Assembly (NCBI GenBank): GCA_021151805.1
Contig: JAGKWN010000039.1
Span: 1 to 36,384, forward strand
Reading direction: 5' to 3'
Source: Cytophagaceae bacterium
GTDB lineage: Bacteria; Bacteroidota; Bacteroidia; Cytophagales; Cytophagaceae
Length of the DNA: 36,384 bases
Below the pieces are notes generated by a model, which did no database searches, was not told the origin of the DNA, and saw only the letters and a list, made by a program, of their open reading frames with translations. The translations under genes were made by a program, and so were the position numbers. This document shows, in pieces, positions 17,514 to 25,141 of the stretch. How positions within the stretch are numbered: position 1 is the stretch's first letter; each line of letters starts with the position of its first letter.

Positions 17514-18128
17514 TTAATCTTCTTCTTGAATCTGTTTGTATTTGTTGATAAGCTTGTGTCCTTTTAGCGTACATATTCCGTATAAAAAGTGATCCAGTAA
17601 CTGGAGCTGCACTTCCGGGAAATGTTTTCCATCCTTAAATACTCTTGGATTGAACCCCCACTCTACCTGCTCCATTCTTAGTCTGGATAAAATATCAATG
17701 TTTATCTCAGGTCTATACAATCCCATGTTTATTCCCCACTTTAAATTTTCAGACATGGAATTAATGATACACGCTTCTTTAAAGCTTAAAAAGCTTTCAT
17801 ATGCTTTGGGATAGTAGCGTTGTATTTCCATTAGCAAAAATGGACTCATGTTTACAAAAAGCGCCCGCATATAATCTGACAACTTCAATACTTCATCTAT
17901 AGGATCTTTAGCCGTAGCATGTACCAGGTCTACCTGGTTCTGCTGATCTTCCATGATGGTTTGTACAGCAAGAGTCACCAATTCATCCTTATCTGCCACA
18001 TGCTGGTAGATTGTTTTCTTGGAAATCCCGAGCTTTTTGGCAACCTCGTCCATCGTTATAGACTTTACTCCATAAGCTAGAAACAGCGCTTCAGCCCCTG
18101 AAATAATTCTACTTTTAACTTCGTCCAT
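17514..18128 (-). CDS. TetR-family transcriptional regulator of the efflux operon
   Basis: 204 residues. The N-terminal HTH reads 'ISGAEALFLAYGVKSITMDE' then 'VAKKLGISKKTIYQHVADKD', textbook TetR. The C-terminal ligand domain is about 150 residues and divergent. As first gene of the tetR-tolC-MFP-RND unit it should repress its own operon; a matching palindrome overlaps its promoter at 18151-18185. The inducer is unknown, probably a pump substrate. Confidence 0.93.
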   Translation of the reverse strand: MDEVKSRIISGAEALFLAYGVKSITMDEVAKKLGISKKTIYQHVADKDELVTLAVQTIMEDQQNQVDLVHATAKDPIDEVLKLSDYMRALFVNMSPFLLMEIQRYYPKAYESFLSFKEACIINSMSENLKWGINMGLYRPEINIDILSRLRMEQVEWGFNPRVFKDGKHFPEVQLQLLDHFLYGICTLKGHKLINKYKQIQEED

Positions 18129-18150
18129 ACACTTCTAGCAATTTTCTCAA

Positions 18151-18185
18151 CAAAACTATGGAAACTTTTTACATTCCTAAAGTTT
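18151..18185 (-). promoter_or_regulatory. tetR promoter -7 box with adjoining inverted repeat (operator)
   Basis: On the minus strand TAGTTTTG (18158-18151) matches TAnnTTTG, 22 bases before the ATG. Directly upstream lies an inverted repeat, AAACTTT at 18162-18168 and AAAGTTT at 18179-18185, spaced by 10 bases, filling the gap between the -7 box and the -33 region. That is where a TetR dimer would block transcription. Operator assignment is inference. Confidence 0.5.
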
Positions 18186-18245
18186 TTTAAGTTTATTTTA
18201 AAAATTTAACTAACACATTGAAAATCAACAAAAGTGAATATAAAA

Positions 18246-18286
18246 AAAGCGGTAAAAAATAGCACTTAACTATTTTTTACCGCTTT
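18246..18286. terminator. intrinsic terminator after the type B surface-protein gene
   Basis: Perfect 17-bp arms (18246-18262 and 18270-18286) around a 7-base loop, with the core GCGGTAAAAAATAG. It lies 53 bases downstream of the stop of the minus-strand gene at 18339 and upstream of the tetR promoter, insulating the efflux operon. Confidence 0.85.
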
Positions 18287-18338
18287 AACTCTCAAAAAGT
18301 TTTTCTGAAAAGGCCTTTTGAGATCATCACTTTTTATT

Positions 18339-20180
18339 TCATCGGGTCACCTGAATCCACCCTTTACGCATTTCGGAATTGAAGTCCAGTGAATAATAAT
18401 AAATACCATCATTCACATCGGGATGCCATTCAAACAAACGATCCTGGCTATAAAATATCCGCGATCCCCAACGATTATATATTTCTATACCTTTGAAATA
18501 GGTATCACAATTTCCTACAGGAATTCCAGGAATCCGGTATGAATCATTCAATCCGTCACCATTGGGAGTAACCAGATTGGTTATCTCCATTTGTGTAAGA
18601 GATATCTCGTTGTTTACAACAACGACGGTTTGGTAAATGGTATCTGCATTATTGGCAAGCAAACAACTATTGTCTTTTACAATAAACTCAACCGTGTATG
18701 TACCAGGCTGCAGATCAGTGCAGGATGGTCGCCAGGAAAAAGGTGAACTTATCGTTTGAGTACTATCACGTACATCCTGAAATAGCATTCCATCTCTGCG
18801 GTTATACATAGTTAGCGATAGTAGATCACCCGCATCCGCATCGGTACCAAAAACGCCAAAGGTTACCAACGAATCTACTTTGACTGTCTGCGGATTCACA
18901 AAGGGATTGATAAATACATTCGGTTTGTTATTGGGATCAACTTCAACTTTGAGTGTAAAAATCACCGTGTCAGATTTGGCAGGACAACGGTTATCTTTAA
19001 TAATAACTGACATCGGATAATACGTGGTTTCGCTTATATATAACAAGTTGCAGGGATCAAAACAAATCTTGCTGTTGTAGGTATGCCTGAAACCATTGAT
19101 ATCAATCTGGGATGGAAGATTGATGCCCGAAGCTGGATATTTGCCGGTCTTAGCGGTGATATAAAGTGTTTCCGTAATACCATATTGAGAAGCATCAATA
19201 TCTGTAATATAGAATGGGAAACATTTTTTTTCTCTGATATTTACAGCAAGTGTATCTTTATCTTTGATATTGGTATCGGTAAAAGCGATTACCGGCTTAT
19301 TGTTAACAGGACAAATCTGCACATTGAACTGATAATCCTTTTTGACCTCCCCAATCTTAGTATTACCTCTGTACTCTTCTACCAGAATTCCAAAACTGTA
19401 AACACCTACCTGCGAAGGATTAAATGTAAGTATACCGGTACTGGAATTGATGTTTAATGGTACCGTGCCCGGAATAGGATTGCTGCTACTATAGCCTGAC
19501 TTCCAATTAACTCCGCTGGTCACATGATTGGGATCTACTGCTTTTAATGGTGTAGATAAACTGTAAATAAGTCTATCGCCATCCGAATCTGTTGCACTCA
19601 TGTCATACGTACTAAGCATGTCTTTACAGAAGTACTCATTTTTCAATAGTTTAAAAACAGGTGATGAATTTTTAGTTGCTAAAGGTGGACACATCAGGTA
19701 TAATGCAATCATCTGATTTGCGGGTTTTTCCAGATTAGTGATGATTTCATTTCTGCAACAGAGTTCCCAGGTAATATAGTATGTTTGTGCCCCCCATGAA
19801 CCCAGGTATTGTGCCAAGTCAACAGGCTTAGAATATATCAGCAGGTTTGTCTGCACAACATCATGTGTTGCACAAAAATTATCATTTGTTGCAATCTGAT
19901 TATTATATACCAAAGGCAGGTCAAGCCGACTGATGTATGTATTGTTAGGGGAAGGTACTACTGATGTGGCTAAATAAACGGTCTCAAGGGTAGAAACGGC
20001 AACTTCATTTACATTCGCACTGATTTCATTTATGTACGTATTCAGTGTTACCTGATAGATCGTTCCACTGATCCATTTTACCTGCAACTCTCCGCCAACA
20101 ACATGCGTCGCAAATGATTGCTGTGAAAGAAAAATATAAAAAGTCAGAAATGTTATATACCTGCTAATCGTTTTACTCAT
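18339..20180 (-). CDS. secreted T9SS type B (gliding-motility-associated C-terminal domain) protein
   Basis: 613 residues. The signal peptide ends about residue 24 ('LSQQSFA'), and the mature start 'THVVGGELQVKWISGTIYQV' with a later 'TWELCCRNEIITNL' is a recurring Bacteroidota N-terminal module. Repeated cadherin/Ig-like strands follow ('DMSATDSDGDRLIYSLSTPL', 'TFGVFGTDADAGDLLSLTMY'). The last about 85 residues hold the type B sorting domain: 'TNLVTPNGDGLNDSYRI', 'IEIYNRWGSRIFY' and 'GIYYYSL'. The protein should cross the outer membrane by T9SS and stay on the surface, perhaps via SprF-like partners. No function beyond adhesion-like structure can be seen. It is monocistronic with its own terminator. 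Confidence 0.9.
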   Translation of the reverse strand: MSKTISRYITFLTFYIFLSQQSFATHVVGGELQVKWISGTIYQVTLNTYINEISANVNEVAVSTLETVYLATSVVPSPNNTYISRLDLPLVYNNQIATNDNFCATHDVVQTNLLIYSKPVDLAQYLGSWGAQTYYITWELCCRNEIITNLEKPANQMIALYLMCPPLATKNSSPVFKLLKNEYFCKDMLSTYDMSATDSDGDRLIYSLSTPLKAVDPNHVTSGVNWKSGYSSSNPIPGTVPLNINSSTGILTFNPSQVGVYSFGILVEEYRGNTKIGEVKKDYQFNVQICPVNNKPVIAFTDTNIKDKDTLAVNIREKKCFPFYITDIDASQYGITETLYITAKTGKYPASGINLPSQIDINGFRHTYNSKICFDPCNLLYISETTYYPMSVIIKDNRCPAKSDTVIFTLKVEVDPNNKPNVFINPFVNPQTVKVDSLVTFGVFGTDADAGDLLSLTMYNRRDGMLFQDVRDSTQTISSPFSWRPSCTDLQPGTYTVEFIVKDNSCLLANNADTIYQTVVVVNNEISLTQMEITNLVTPNGDGLNDSYRIPGIPVGNCDTYFKGIEIYNRWGSRIFYSQDRLFEWHPDVNDGIYYYSLDFNSEMRKGWIQVTR

Positions 20181-20396
20181 AACATAGAATTCAACTACTT
20201 AAAGATACTCATATTCAATTCCAATTACCCATAAACTATGCATATAATTCATGTAACTCTTTGATTTTTATGAATTCTTTAACATATATCGGATAATAAA
20301 TCAAATGCTTGAATCCCCGCTCTTATGTTTCATCATACAGTGGCCTGAGCCTTACAATAATCTTCGGAGCAAAGGGATTAGAACAGATTTATTCCG

Positions 20397-20404
20397 TATT
20401 TTTG
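20397..20404 (+). promoter_or_regulatory. candidate -7 box very close to the rlmD start
   Basis: TATTTTTG ends 7 bases before the ATG at 20412. If used, transcription would begin at or next to the start codon, giving a leaderless or near-leaderless mRNA. No -33 box is clear. Confidence 0.35.
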
Positions 20405-20411
20405 TAGCCTT

Positions 20412-21809
20412 ATGTTAGAAAGAGGTCAAATATTAGAGTCTGTAACCATTGAAGAATTGGGTGCAGAAGGCAAATGTGTAAGCAGGTATAACAATATTGT
20501 TATTTTTTCGGAAAGAACTGTTCCTGGTGATGTTGTAGATCTGAAAGTAACGCACTTCAAGAAAAAGAAATTTGGTGAAGCCAAAATCGACAAAATCATC
20601 AAAGCCTCTGAACACCGGGTTGAAGCGAAATGCCAGCACTTTGGCCTATGCGGCGGCTGCAAACTGCAACACATGGATTATGCCACGCAGCTGCACTTCA
20701 AAGAAAAACAGGTAAAAGACAACCTGGAACGTCTTGGTAAAATTGAGATTCCCGAAATAAAACCGATTGTTGGTTCTGCAACCACGTACGAGTACAGAAA
20801 TAAATTAGACTTCACCTTTTCCAACAAGCGTTGGTTGCTGGAGGAAGAAATGAGTCTTGAACATGATACGTTATACGGACTGGGCTTTCACTTACCGGGA
20901 AAGTTTGACCGTGTTATTGATATTGAACATTGCCACCTGCAGCCTGAGCCTTCCAATGCCATACGCATGGAAGTAAAAGCCTATGCGTTGAAGCACGGTT
21001 TAACGTTCTATAATGTACGTGCACACGAAGGCTTCCTGCGTAACCTGATTATCCGCACTACCAATAAAAAAGAAGTAATGGTATTGCTGCAGTTTGGTGA
21101 AAATAACGACAAAGCGATTCAGGGTTTATTGTCGCACTTAATTGCAACCTTCCCGCAGATCACTACACTGATCTATTTCATCAATACAAAAAAGAACGAT
21201 ACGTACTCAGATCTGGATGTGCACGTATTCCACGGACCAGGTTATATACAGGAAGAGATGGAAGGTTTAACATTCCGCGTCGGACCAAAATCTTTTTACC
21301 AGACCAATTCAGACCAGGCGTATAAACTGTATGAGATCACGCGCGACTTTGCAGGATTAACAGGCAATGAGGTAGTATACGATCTATACACCGGCACCGG
21401 AACGATCGCAAACTTCGTAGCTAAAAAAGCAAAACAGGTGATCGGTATCGAATACGTTGCCGATGCGATTGAAGATGCCAAAATAAATTCGAAGATCAAC
21501 AACATCAACAACACGCTGTTCTATGCAGGTGACATGAAAGATGTCCTGAATAAAGATTTCATTGCACAACACCAGCGCCCGGATGTAATCATTACAGACC
21601 CTCCGCGTGCAGGTATGCATGAAGATGTAATCAAAACATTACTGTTCATCGGCGCACCGAAAATTGTTTATGTAAGCTGCAACCCTGCAACCCAAGCCCG
21701 CGATCTGGCCCTGCTGGATTCAGATTATAAAGTGGCACGCATACAACCTGTAGACATGTTCCCGCACACGGCACATGTGGAGAATGTAGTGTTGCTGGAA
21801 AAAAGATAA
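20412..21809 (+). CDS. rlmD: 23S rRNA (uracil-5-)-methyltransferase RlmD/RumA-like
   Basis: 465 residues. The N-terminal TRAM domain ('VTIEELGAEGKCVSRYNNIV', 'GDVVDLKVTHFKKKKF') is followed by the Fe-S cysteine cluster 'CQHFGLCGGCKLQHMDY'. The SAM domain contains 'FYQTNSDQAYKLY', 'VYDLYTGTGTIANFVA', 'ITDPPRAGMHEDVI' and the catalytic Cys423 in 'YVSCNPATQARDLALL'. The family methylates U1939 (RlmD) or U747/U54 in relatives; the exact uridine is not readable. It stands alone, closed by a hairpin terminator. Confidence 0.93.
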   Translation: MLERGQILESVTIEELGAEGKCVSRYNNIVIFSERTVPGDVVDLKVTHFKKKKFGEAKIDKIIKASEHRVEAKCQHFGLCGGCKLQHMDYATQLHFKEKQVKDNLERLGKIEIPEIKPIVGSATTYEYRNKLDFTFSNKRWLLEEEMSLEHDTLYGLGFHLPGKFDRVIDIEHCHLQPEPSNAIRMEVKAYALKHGLTFYNVRAHEGFLRNLIIRTTNKKEVMVLLQFGENNDKAIQGLLSHLIATFPQITTLIYFINTKKNDTYSDLDVHVFHGPGYIQEEMEGLTFRVGPKSFYQTNSDQAYKLYEITRDFAGLTGNEVVYDLYTGTGTIANFVAKKAKQVIGIEYVADAIEDAKINSKINNINNTLFYAGDMKDVLNKDFIAQHQRPDVIITDPPRAGMHEDVIKTLLFIGAPKIVYVSCNPATQARDLALLDSDYKVARIQPVDMFPHTAHVENVVLLEKR

Positions 21810-21830
21810 AAACATATTTATTCTTTAATA

Positions 21831-21877
21831 AAAAAGGTGATCCTTCCTGATAGTTATCGTGAAGGAATCACCTTTTT
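21831..21877. terminator. bidirectional intrinsic terminator
   Basis: Arms 21831-21846 and 21861-21877 pair with a single bulged base; the core GGTGAT-CCTTC is flanked by A- and T-runs. It sits between the convergent rlmD and GNAT genes. Confidence 0.85.
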
Positions 21878-21899
21878 ATTTACTGGAAAGGAGGATAAT

Positions 21900-22358
21900 T
21901 CACTCCGACCACGAGTAATAATTATGCTCTTCATCCAGTACAAAATCCGTTGCTACATACAAACTGTTTCCGATGAGATTTGATTTGGCTGTCTCCAGCA
22001 TTAATCCTGCGGCTTTGGAATTCCTCGACACTTCCTTTGCCTTTTCAATAAGCGCTACAGACACCTTTTTTCCTCTGTATCCCGGTTGTACATACAAATC
22101 ATTCAGCAACCACAAACGTTTCATTCTTGTAGAAGAAAATAACGGATACAGTTGTACAAAACCCATGGCAATATTTTCAGCATTGAATGCGATAAAAATT
22201 TCCGAATCGTTATTTTTTATGCGTTCCAATAAAAATGTTTTTGCCGCAGGTAAATCACTTTCTTTTTCATAAAAGACCCGATACGCATCAAACAGCTGCG
22301 TCAGTGCATCTATGTCATGTGTCTCTGCTTTTCTAATCTTATGTTGTGCTTGATGCAT
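21900..22358 (-). CDS. GNAT family N-acetyltransferase
   Basis: 152 residues, a single GNAT domain: 'IRKAETHDIDALTQLFDAYR' at the N-terminus, 'NIAMGFVQLYPLFSS' (strand 3-4), and 'LNDLYVQPGYRGKKVSVALI' (acetyl-CoA motif A, variant Q-x-x-x-R-G-K-K). The last strands are 'GLMLETAKSN' and 'LYVATDFVLDEEHNYYSW'. The Y-S-W end is typical of small-molecule GNATs. Substrate unknown. Monocistronic, divergent from the unknown pair at 22570. Confidence 0.9.
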   Translation of the reverse strand: MHQAQHKIRKAETHDIDALTQLFDAYRVFYEKESDLPAAKTFLLERIKNNDSEIFIAFNAENIAMGFVQLYPLFSSTRMKRLWLLNDLYVQPGYRGKKVSVALIEKAKEVSRNSKAAGLMLETAKSNLIGNSLYVATDFVLDEEHNYYSWSE

Positions 22359-22492
22359 CGCTGTTAAAAATTAATATGTCTGACAAGTTTGGCGTTTTTT
22401 ATCCTTTTTCAAAATTTCACGATTGGTTTTACAGGCAATATGAAAATCCTCCGCCAAGGTTGATCCGACAATTATCCGTCGGGAATAATTCG

Positions 22493-22500
22493 TATCTTTG
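22493..22500 (+). promoter_or_regulatory. candidate -7 box for the 22570 gene pair
   Basis: TATCTTTG matches TAnnTTTG and lies 69 bases before the ATG at 22570, in the 211-base divergent gap. No convincing -33 box is visible. Confidence 0.4.
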
Positions 22501-22569
22501 GTTTTGTTTGCTATGAATGTTGGCAGCAAATAGTTAAATTCAGTAACAACCATTATAAATCGTACTGCT

Positions 22570-22779
22570 ATGGAATTAACTATTGATGCACTCCGCACTC
22601 TTGCCAGACAAAACCTTTTGAATAAAGAATTAAAATACGACGATTCGTTTGTCGTAACAGAAGAGCAAAAATCTGAAGTGGAAACTTTATTAAAAGAAGC
22701 GAAAGTTGGCTATCAGGGAATCACACAGCCCTCTAACAACGTGCTGTTTATCATACAGCCCTATGGCGAACAGGGATAA
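22570..22779 (+). CDS. small protein of unknown function (69 residues)
   Basis: I do not recognise a named family. It is soluble, acidic/lysine mixed, with a predicted N-terminal helix ('IDALRTLARQNLLNKEL') and a second helix ('EEQKSEVETLLKEAKVGY'). It ends with a hydrophobic strand 'NNVLFIIQPYGEQG'. It precedes the 22814 gene by 34 bases, or overlaps it by 17 if that gene starts at 22763. The two look co-transcribed from the box at 22493. Normal codon use and the regular amphipathic pattern support a real gene. Confidence 0.72.
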   Translation: MELTIDALRTLARQNLLNKELKYDDSFVVTEEQKSEVETLLKEAKVGYQGITQPSNNVLFIIQPYGEQG

Positions 22780-22813
22780 TATTATTATAAAAAATAAAGG
22801 TTACAAAGTAATA

Positions 22814-23191
22814 ATGATTGATCAATCAAACGACCCGGAAATCAACGGTAAATTTTTAGGAACTGTATCATCTGATTTCATCAAAGTATGTGATACATTA
22901 AAGGAAGCTGCGTATCAGTTAAAAGCACGTGGTATCTCAGACTATCCTATCTTCCCTATCTGCAAGGCTACCTTGCCTTTCGGACAATTGTTGCTTGGCA
23001 AGACAGAAGTAGAAACGCAGTGGAATTATTATTTTTCAACGGCTGATGAATTTCAACAGCTGGGTTTCATCGACAAAGATAAGTTTGATGCTTTCCAGTC
23101 TACTTATAAAGACCCGGAAGAGTTCTGCTGTCTGTTTGTGGTTGATAAGGAGTTTACCAACTTTCTGTTTATACCATACCCGGAAGACTAA
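22814..23191 (+). CDS. conserved-looking hypothetical protein (125 residues)
   Basis: Starts considered are 22706, 22763 and 22814. 22814 opens 'MIDQSNDPEINGKFLGTVSS' directly before the first ordered segment, and the upstream residues look non-coding. The protein holds 'FIKVCDTLKEAAYQLKARGI' and 'DYPIFPICKATLPFGQLLLG'. 'TQWNYYFSTADEFQQLGFI' precedes the distinctive tail 'EFCCLFVVDKEFTNFLFIPYPED'. I recall similar unnamed Bacteroidota proteins but cannot assign a function. There is no membrane segment or signal peptide. Probably works with the small protein encoded just upstream. Confidence 0.78.
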   Translation: MIDQSNDPEINGKFLGTVSSDFIKVCDTLKEAAYQLKARGISDYPIFPICKATLPFGQLLLGKTEVETQWNYYFSTADEFQQLGFIDKDKFDAFQSTYKDPEEFCCLFVVDKEFTNFLFIPYPED

Positions 23192-23195
23192 ATTA

Positions 23196-23248
23196 GCTTA
23201 AAGCTTAACGCCCAAAGCATTAAGCTTTAAGCATTAGGCTTTAAGCCT
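23196..23248. repeat. TTAAGC-type repeat with 13-bp hairpin at a convergent gene end
   Basis: GCTTAAAGCTTAA (23196-23208) pairs perfectly with 23220-23232 across an 11-base loop. A second small palindrome, AGGCT-TTA-AGCCT (23236-23248), overlaps the thiL stop codon. The same words occur at 11470-11500. It may act as a terminator for both neighbours, although it lacks a GC-rich stem with a T-run. Confidence 0.6.
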
Positions 23249-24281
23249 TAAAATGATTCCAGCCCTGTGCCGTTACCGGTACCAGGTGATCGCCTTTGGT
23301 ATAAATATTTACACCTTCATCGGCTGATTTTATATAACCGATCACAGATATATCCGGATGGTTGCGTACTTTTTCGTAATCAGACTGCGCAATGGTAAAC
23401 AGCAGTTCGTAATCTTCACCACCGTTCAGCATCACCGTTAACGGGTCCAGTTCAAACTCACGTGCTGTATCAAAAGTCATCGGGTCAATCGGCAGTTTAT
23501 CTTCGTAAATATATGCCCCCACATTTGACTCCTTACAGATATGCAGCAGCTCAGAAGCCAGTCCATCTGAAATATCAATCATGGCACTAGGCTTCAACCC
23601 TAAGGTCTTAAAGCTCTTGATCACATCTACACGAGCTTCAGGTCTTAGCTGACGCTGTACAATATATTCTTTATCCAGCAACTCCGGCTGCATGTCGGGG
23701 TTAGCCAGGTATACTTGCTTTTCGCGCTCCAACACCTGCAGTCCCATAAAGGCAGCGCCCAGGTCACCAGTCACACAGATCAAATCGTTTACCTGTGCGC
23801 CGCTTCTGTAAGTTGCTTCTTCTTCCTTGCCTTCACCAACAACGGTAACAGAAATGCCAAGGCCGCTTCTGCTGGAAGTTGTATCGCCACCTACCAAGTC
23901 AATCGAATAAGCTTCGCAAGCCAGTTTCATACCCATATACAGTTCCTCAATTGCTTCGACGGAGAAACGGTTACTCAAGGCAATTCCCACAACGATATGT
24001 GAAGGCGTTCCATTCATTGCAGCAATATCAGAAACGTTTACCGCAACAGATTTATAACCCAGGTGTTTTAACGGGGTATATGCCAGGTCAAAATGGACTC
24101 CTTCCATCAATAAATCCGTCGAAATGAACTGAATTTCATTTTCTGCAGTTTTAGTAACTGCCGCATCATCGCCAATTGACTTTACAATCTTTGAGGATTT
24201 TGCAGGAAAAAACTCCTTTAAACGATCAATTAGGCCAAATTCGCCAATTTCTGATAGCTCAGTGCGTTTCGGATTGTTCAT
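23241..24281 (-). CDS. thiL: thiamine-monophosphate kinase
   Basis: 346 residues, PurM/ThiL fold. Visible signatures: 'IGDDAAVTKTAENEIQFIST' then 'DLLMEGVHFDLAYTPLKHLG', with 'KSVAVNVSDIAAMNGTPSHI'. 'YSIDLVGGDTTSSRSGLGIS' and 'RPEARVDVIKSFKTLGLKPS' then 'AMIDISDGLASELLHICKES' follow. The C-terminal 'LNGGEDYELLFTI' completes the set. It phosphorylates thiamine phosphate to thiamine diphosphate using ATP and Mg. No other thiamine gene is nearby. It is divergent from the small lipoprotein pair. Confidence 0.96.
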   Translation of the reverse strand: MNNPKRTELSEIGEFGLIDRLKEFFPAKSSKIVKSIGDDAAVTKTAENEIQFISTDLLMEGVHFDLAYTPLKHLGYKSVAVNVSDIAAMNGTPSHIVVGIALSNRFSVEAIEELYMGMKLACEAYSIDLVGGDTTSSRSGLGISVTVVGEGKEEEATYRSGAQVNDLICVTGDLGAAFMGLQVLEREKQVYLANPDMQPELLDKEYIVQRQLRPEARVDVIKSFKTLGLKPSAMIDISDGLASELLHICKESNVGAYIYEDKLPIDPMTFDTAREFELDPLTVMLNGGEDYELLFTIAQSDYEKVRNHPDISVIGYIKSADEGVNIYTKGDHLVPVTAQGWNHFKA

Positions 24282-24349
24282 TAATTTGAATTAATTGGTT
24301 ACTTTTTATAACTTTACTAGTATTAACTCGACTAATAAGCTTTAAATTT

Positions 24350-24490
24350 ATGAAAAAAATTGCACTCTTCCTTATGCTTGCTTTCACAGTGGGTACCTTT
24401 ACAGATTGCGTAAAATCGAGCAAGACCTGCCGCAAGAATGTGAAGAAAATCAAAAAAATGCGCAAAAAAGATCCAAACTTCAAAGTATAA
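24350..24490 (+). CDS. tiny Lys/Cys-rich secreted protein, paralogue 1 (46 residues)
   Basis: An ATG-started 46-residue frame: positive N-terminus, hydrophobic core 'IALFLMLAFTVGTF', then Cys20 and a very basic tail 'CVKSSKTCRKNVKKIKKMRK'. The residue before Cys20 is Asp, so the lipobox is poor; it could be lipidated or merely exported. It is clearly related to the next gene, with the shared pattern C-V-[KR]-x-S-K-[ST]-C-[RK]-K-[ND]. No function is recognised. It follows the divergent thiL by 68 bases. Confidence 0.7.
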   Translation: MKKIALFLMLAFTVGTFTDCVKSSKTCRKNVKKIKKMRKKDPNFKV

Positions 24491-24503
24491 CCTCACACTA
24501 CTT

Positions 24504-24635
24504 ATGAAAACAAAACAAATCCTTGTTGCTCTTGGCATTATTGTGTTCCTCGGAGTTAGCTGCGTACGTGCCAGCAAAAGCTGTAAGAAAGATTACAGAA
24601 AAGTAAGAAAAAGCAAAAGCGCTTGGACAAACTAA
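24504..24635 (+). CDS. tiny Lys-rich lipoprotein, paralogue 2 (43 residues)
   Basis: 43 residues with a good lipoprotein signal: 'MKTKQILVALGIIVFLGVSC', Cys20 after L-G-V-S. The mature part is only 24 residues, with 'CVRASKSCKKDYRKVRKSK' followed by 'SAWTN'. Aligned with the preceding gene, the two cysteines (seven residues apart) and most basic residues coincide. It starts 13 bases after paralogue 1's stop and is followed 3 bases later by a terminator hairpin, so the two make one unit. Likely inner- or outer-membrane-anchored; role unknown. Confidence 0.78.
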   Translation: MKTKQILVALGIIVFLGVSCVRASKSCKKDYRKVRKSKSAWTN

Positions 24636-24638
24636 TTT

Positions 24639-24669
24639 AATTGAGTGTATCCCTCTGATACACTCAATT
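24639..24669 (+). terminator. intrinsic terminator after the small lipoprotein pair
   Basis: Perfect 13-bp arms (24639-24651 and 24657-24669) around the loop CCTCT, followed by TTCTTTCC. It begins 3 bases after the stop at 24635. Confidence 0.8.
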
Positions 24670-24761
24670 TCTTTCCAAAACTTTGTACCTTTAATTTCTG
24701 CAGGAATAAGAACTCTTGGAGTCTCTTACTTGTTAAAATTAAAACACATTCATTAAAAGGT

Positions 24762-25088
24762 ATGATTTCCATAACAGATAAGGCTAAAGATCACGTGGCA
24801 GATTTACGCGCACGTGAAGGTTATACAGATGATTTCAATATCCGCGTTTCCGTTAAAGGTGGCGGATGCTCTGGTTTGATGTATGATCTGAACTTTGATA
24901 ATAAAATTGACGAAGCCGATCAGGTTTTTGAAGATAAAGGTGTAAAAATTCTGGTAGATAAAAAGAGCCTTCTTTACCTCCTTGGTACTACATTGGACTT
25001 TACAGACGGACTAAACGGAAAAGGGTTTCACTTCGTAAACCCGAATGCCAGCAGAACATGCGGCTGCGGCGAAAGTTTCTCTGTTTAA
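24762..25088 (+). CDS. HesB/IscA/ErpA-type iron-sulfur cluster carrier
   Basis: 108 residues from the ATG at 24762. An upstream in-frame extension to 24645 reads through the terminator of the previous unit and is rejected. Family marks: 'ISITDKAKDHVADLRA', 'VSVKGGGCSGLMYDLNFD' (first cluster Cys), 'DFTDGLNGKGFHFVNPNA' and the C-terminal 'TCGCGESFSV' with the paired cysteines. It delivers Fe-S clusters to target proteins. Exact subtype (IscA, SufA or ErpA) cannot be set; no suf or isc genes are adjacent. Confidence 0.93.
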   Translation: MISITDKAKDHVADLRAREGYTDDFNIRVSVKGGGCSGLMYDLNFDNKIDEADQVFEDKGVKILVDKKSLLYLLGTTLDFTDGLNGKGFHFVNPNASRTCGCGESFSV

Positions 25089-25103
25089 TATCCTTGAAAT
25101 CAT

Positions 25104-25140
25104 AAAAAAAGTCCTCATGCTTTGCATGAGGACTTTTTTT
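25104..25140. terminator. bidirectional intrinsic terminator
   Basis: 17-bp perfect arms (25104-25120 and 25124-25140) with a 3-base loop, core GTCCTCATGC, A7 on one side and T7 on the other. It separates the Fe-S carrier gene from the convergent GNAT-nitrilase gene, whose stop starts at 25142. Confidence 0.93.
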
Positions 25141-25141
25141 T

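Noticed and set aside
22371..22598. Minus-strand 75-residue open frame in the gap before the 22570 gene
   Set aside because: It overlaps the promoter region and the start of the plus-strand gene, has no recognisable fold and irregular composition; most likely a shadow frame.
24259..24577. Minus-strand frames opposite the small lipoprotein pair
   Set aside because: They run antisense to two convincing plus-strand signal-peptide genes with matching paralogue patterns.
24645..24761. Upstream extension of the Fe-S carrier gene
   Set aside because: The extra residues read through the terminator hairpin and non-coding leader; the family normally starts near the ATG at 24762.
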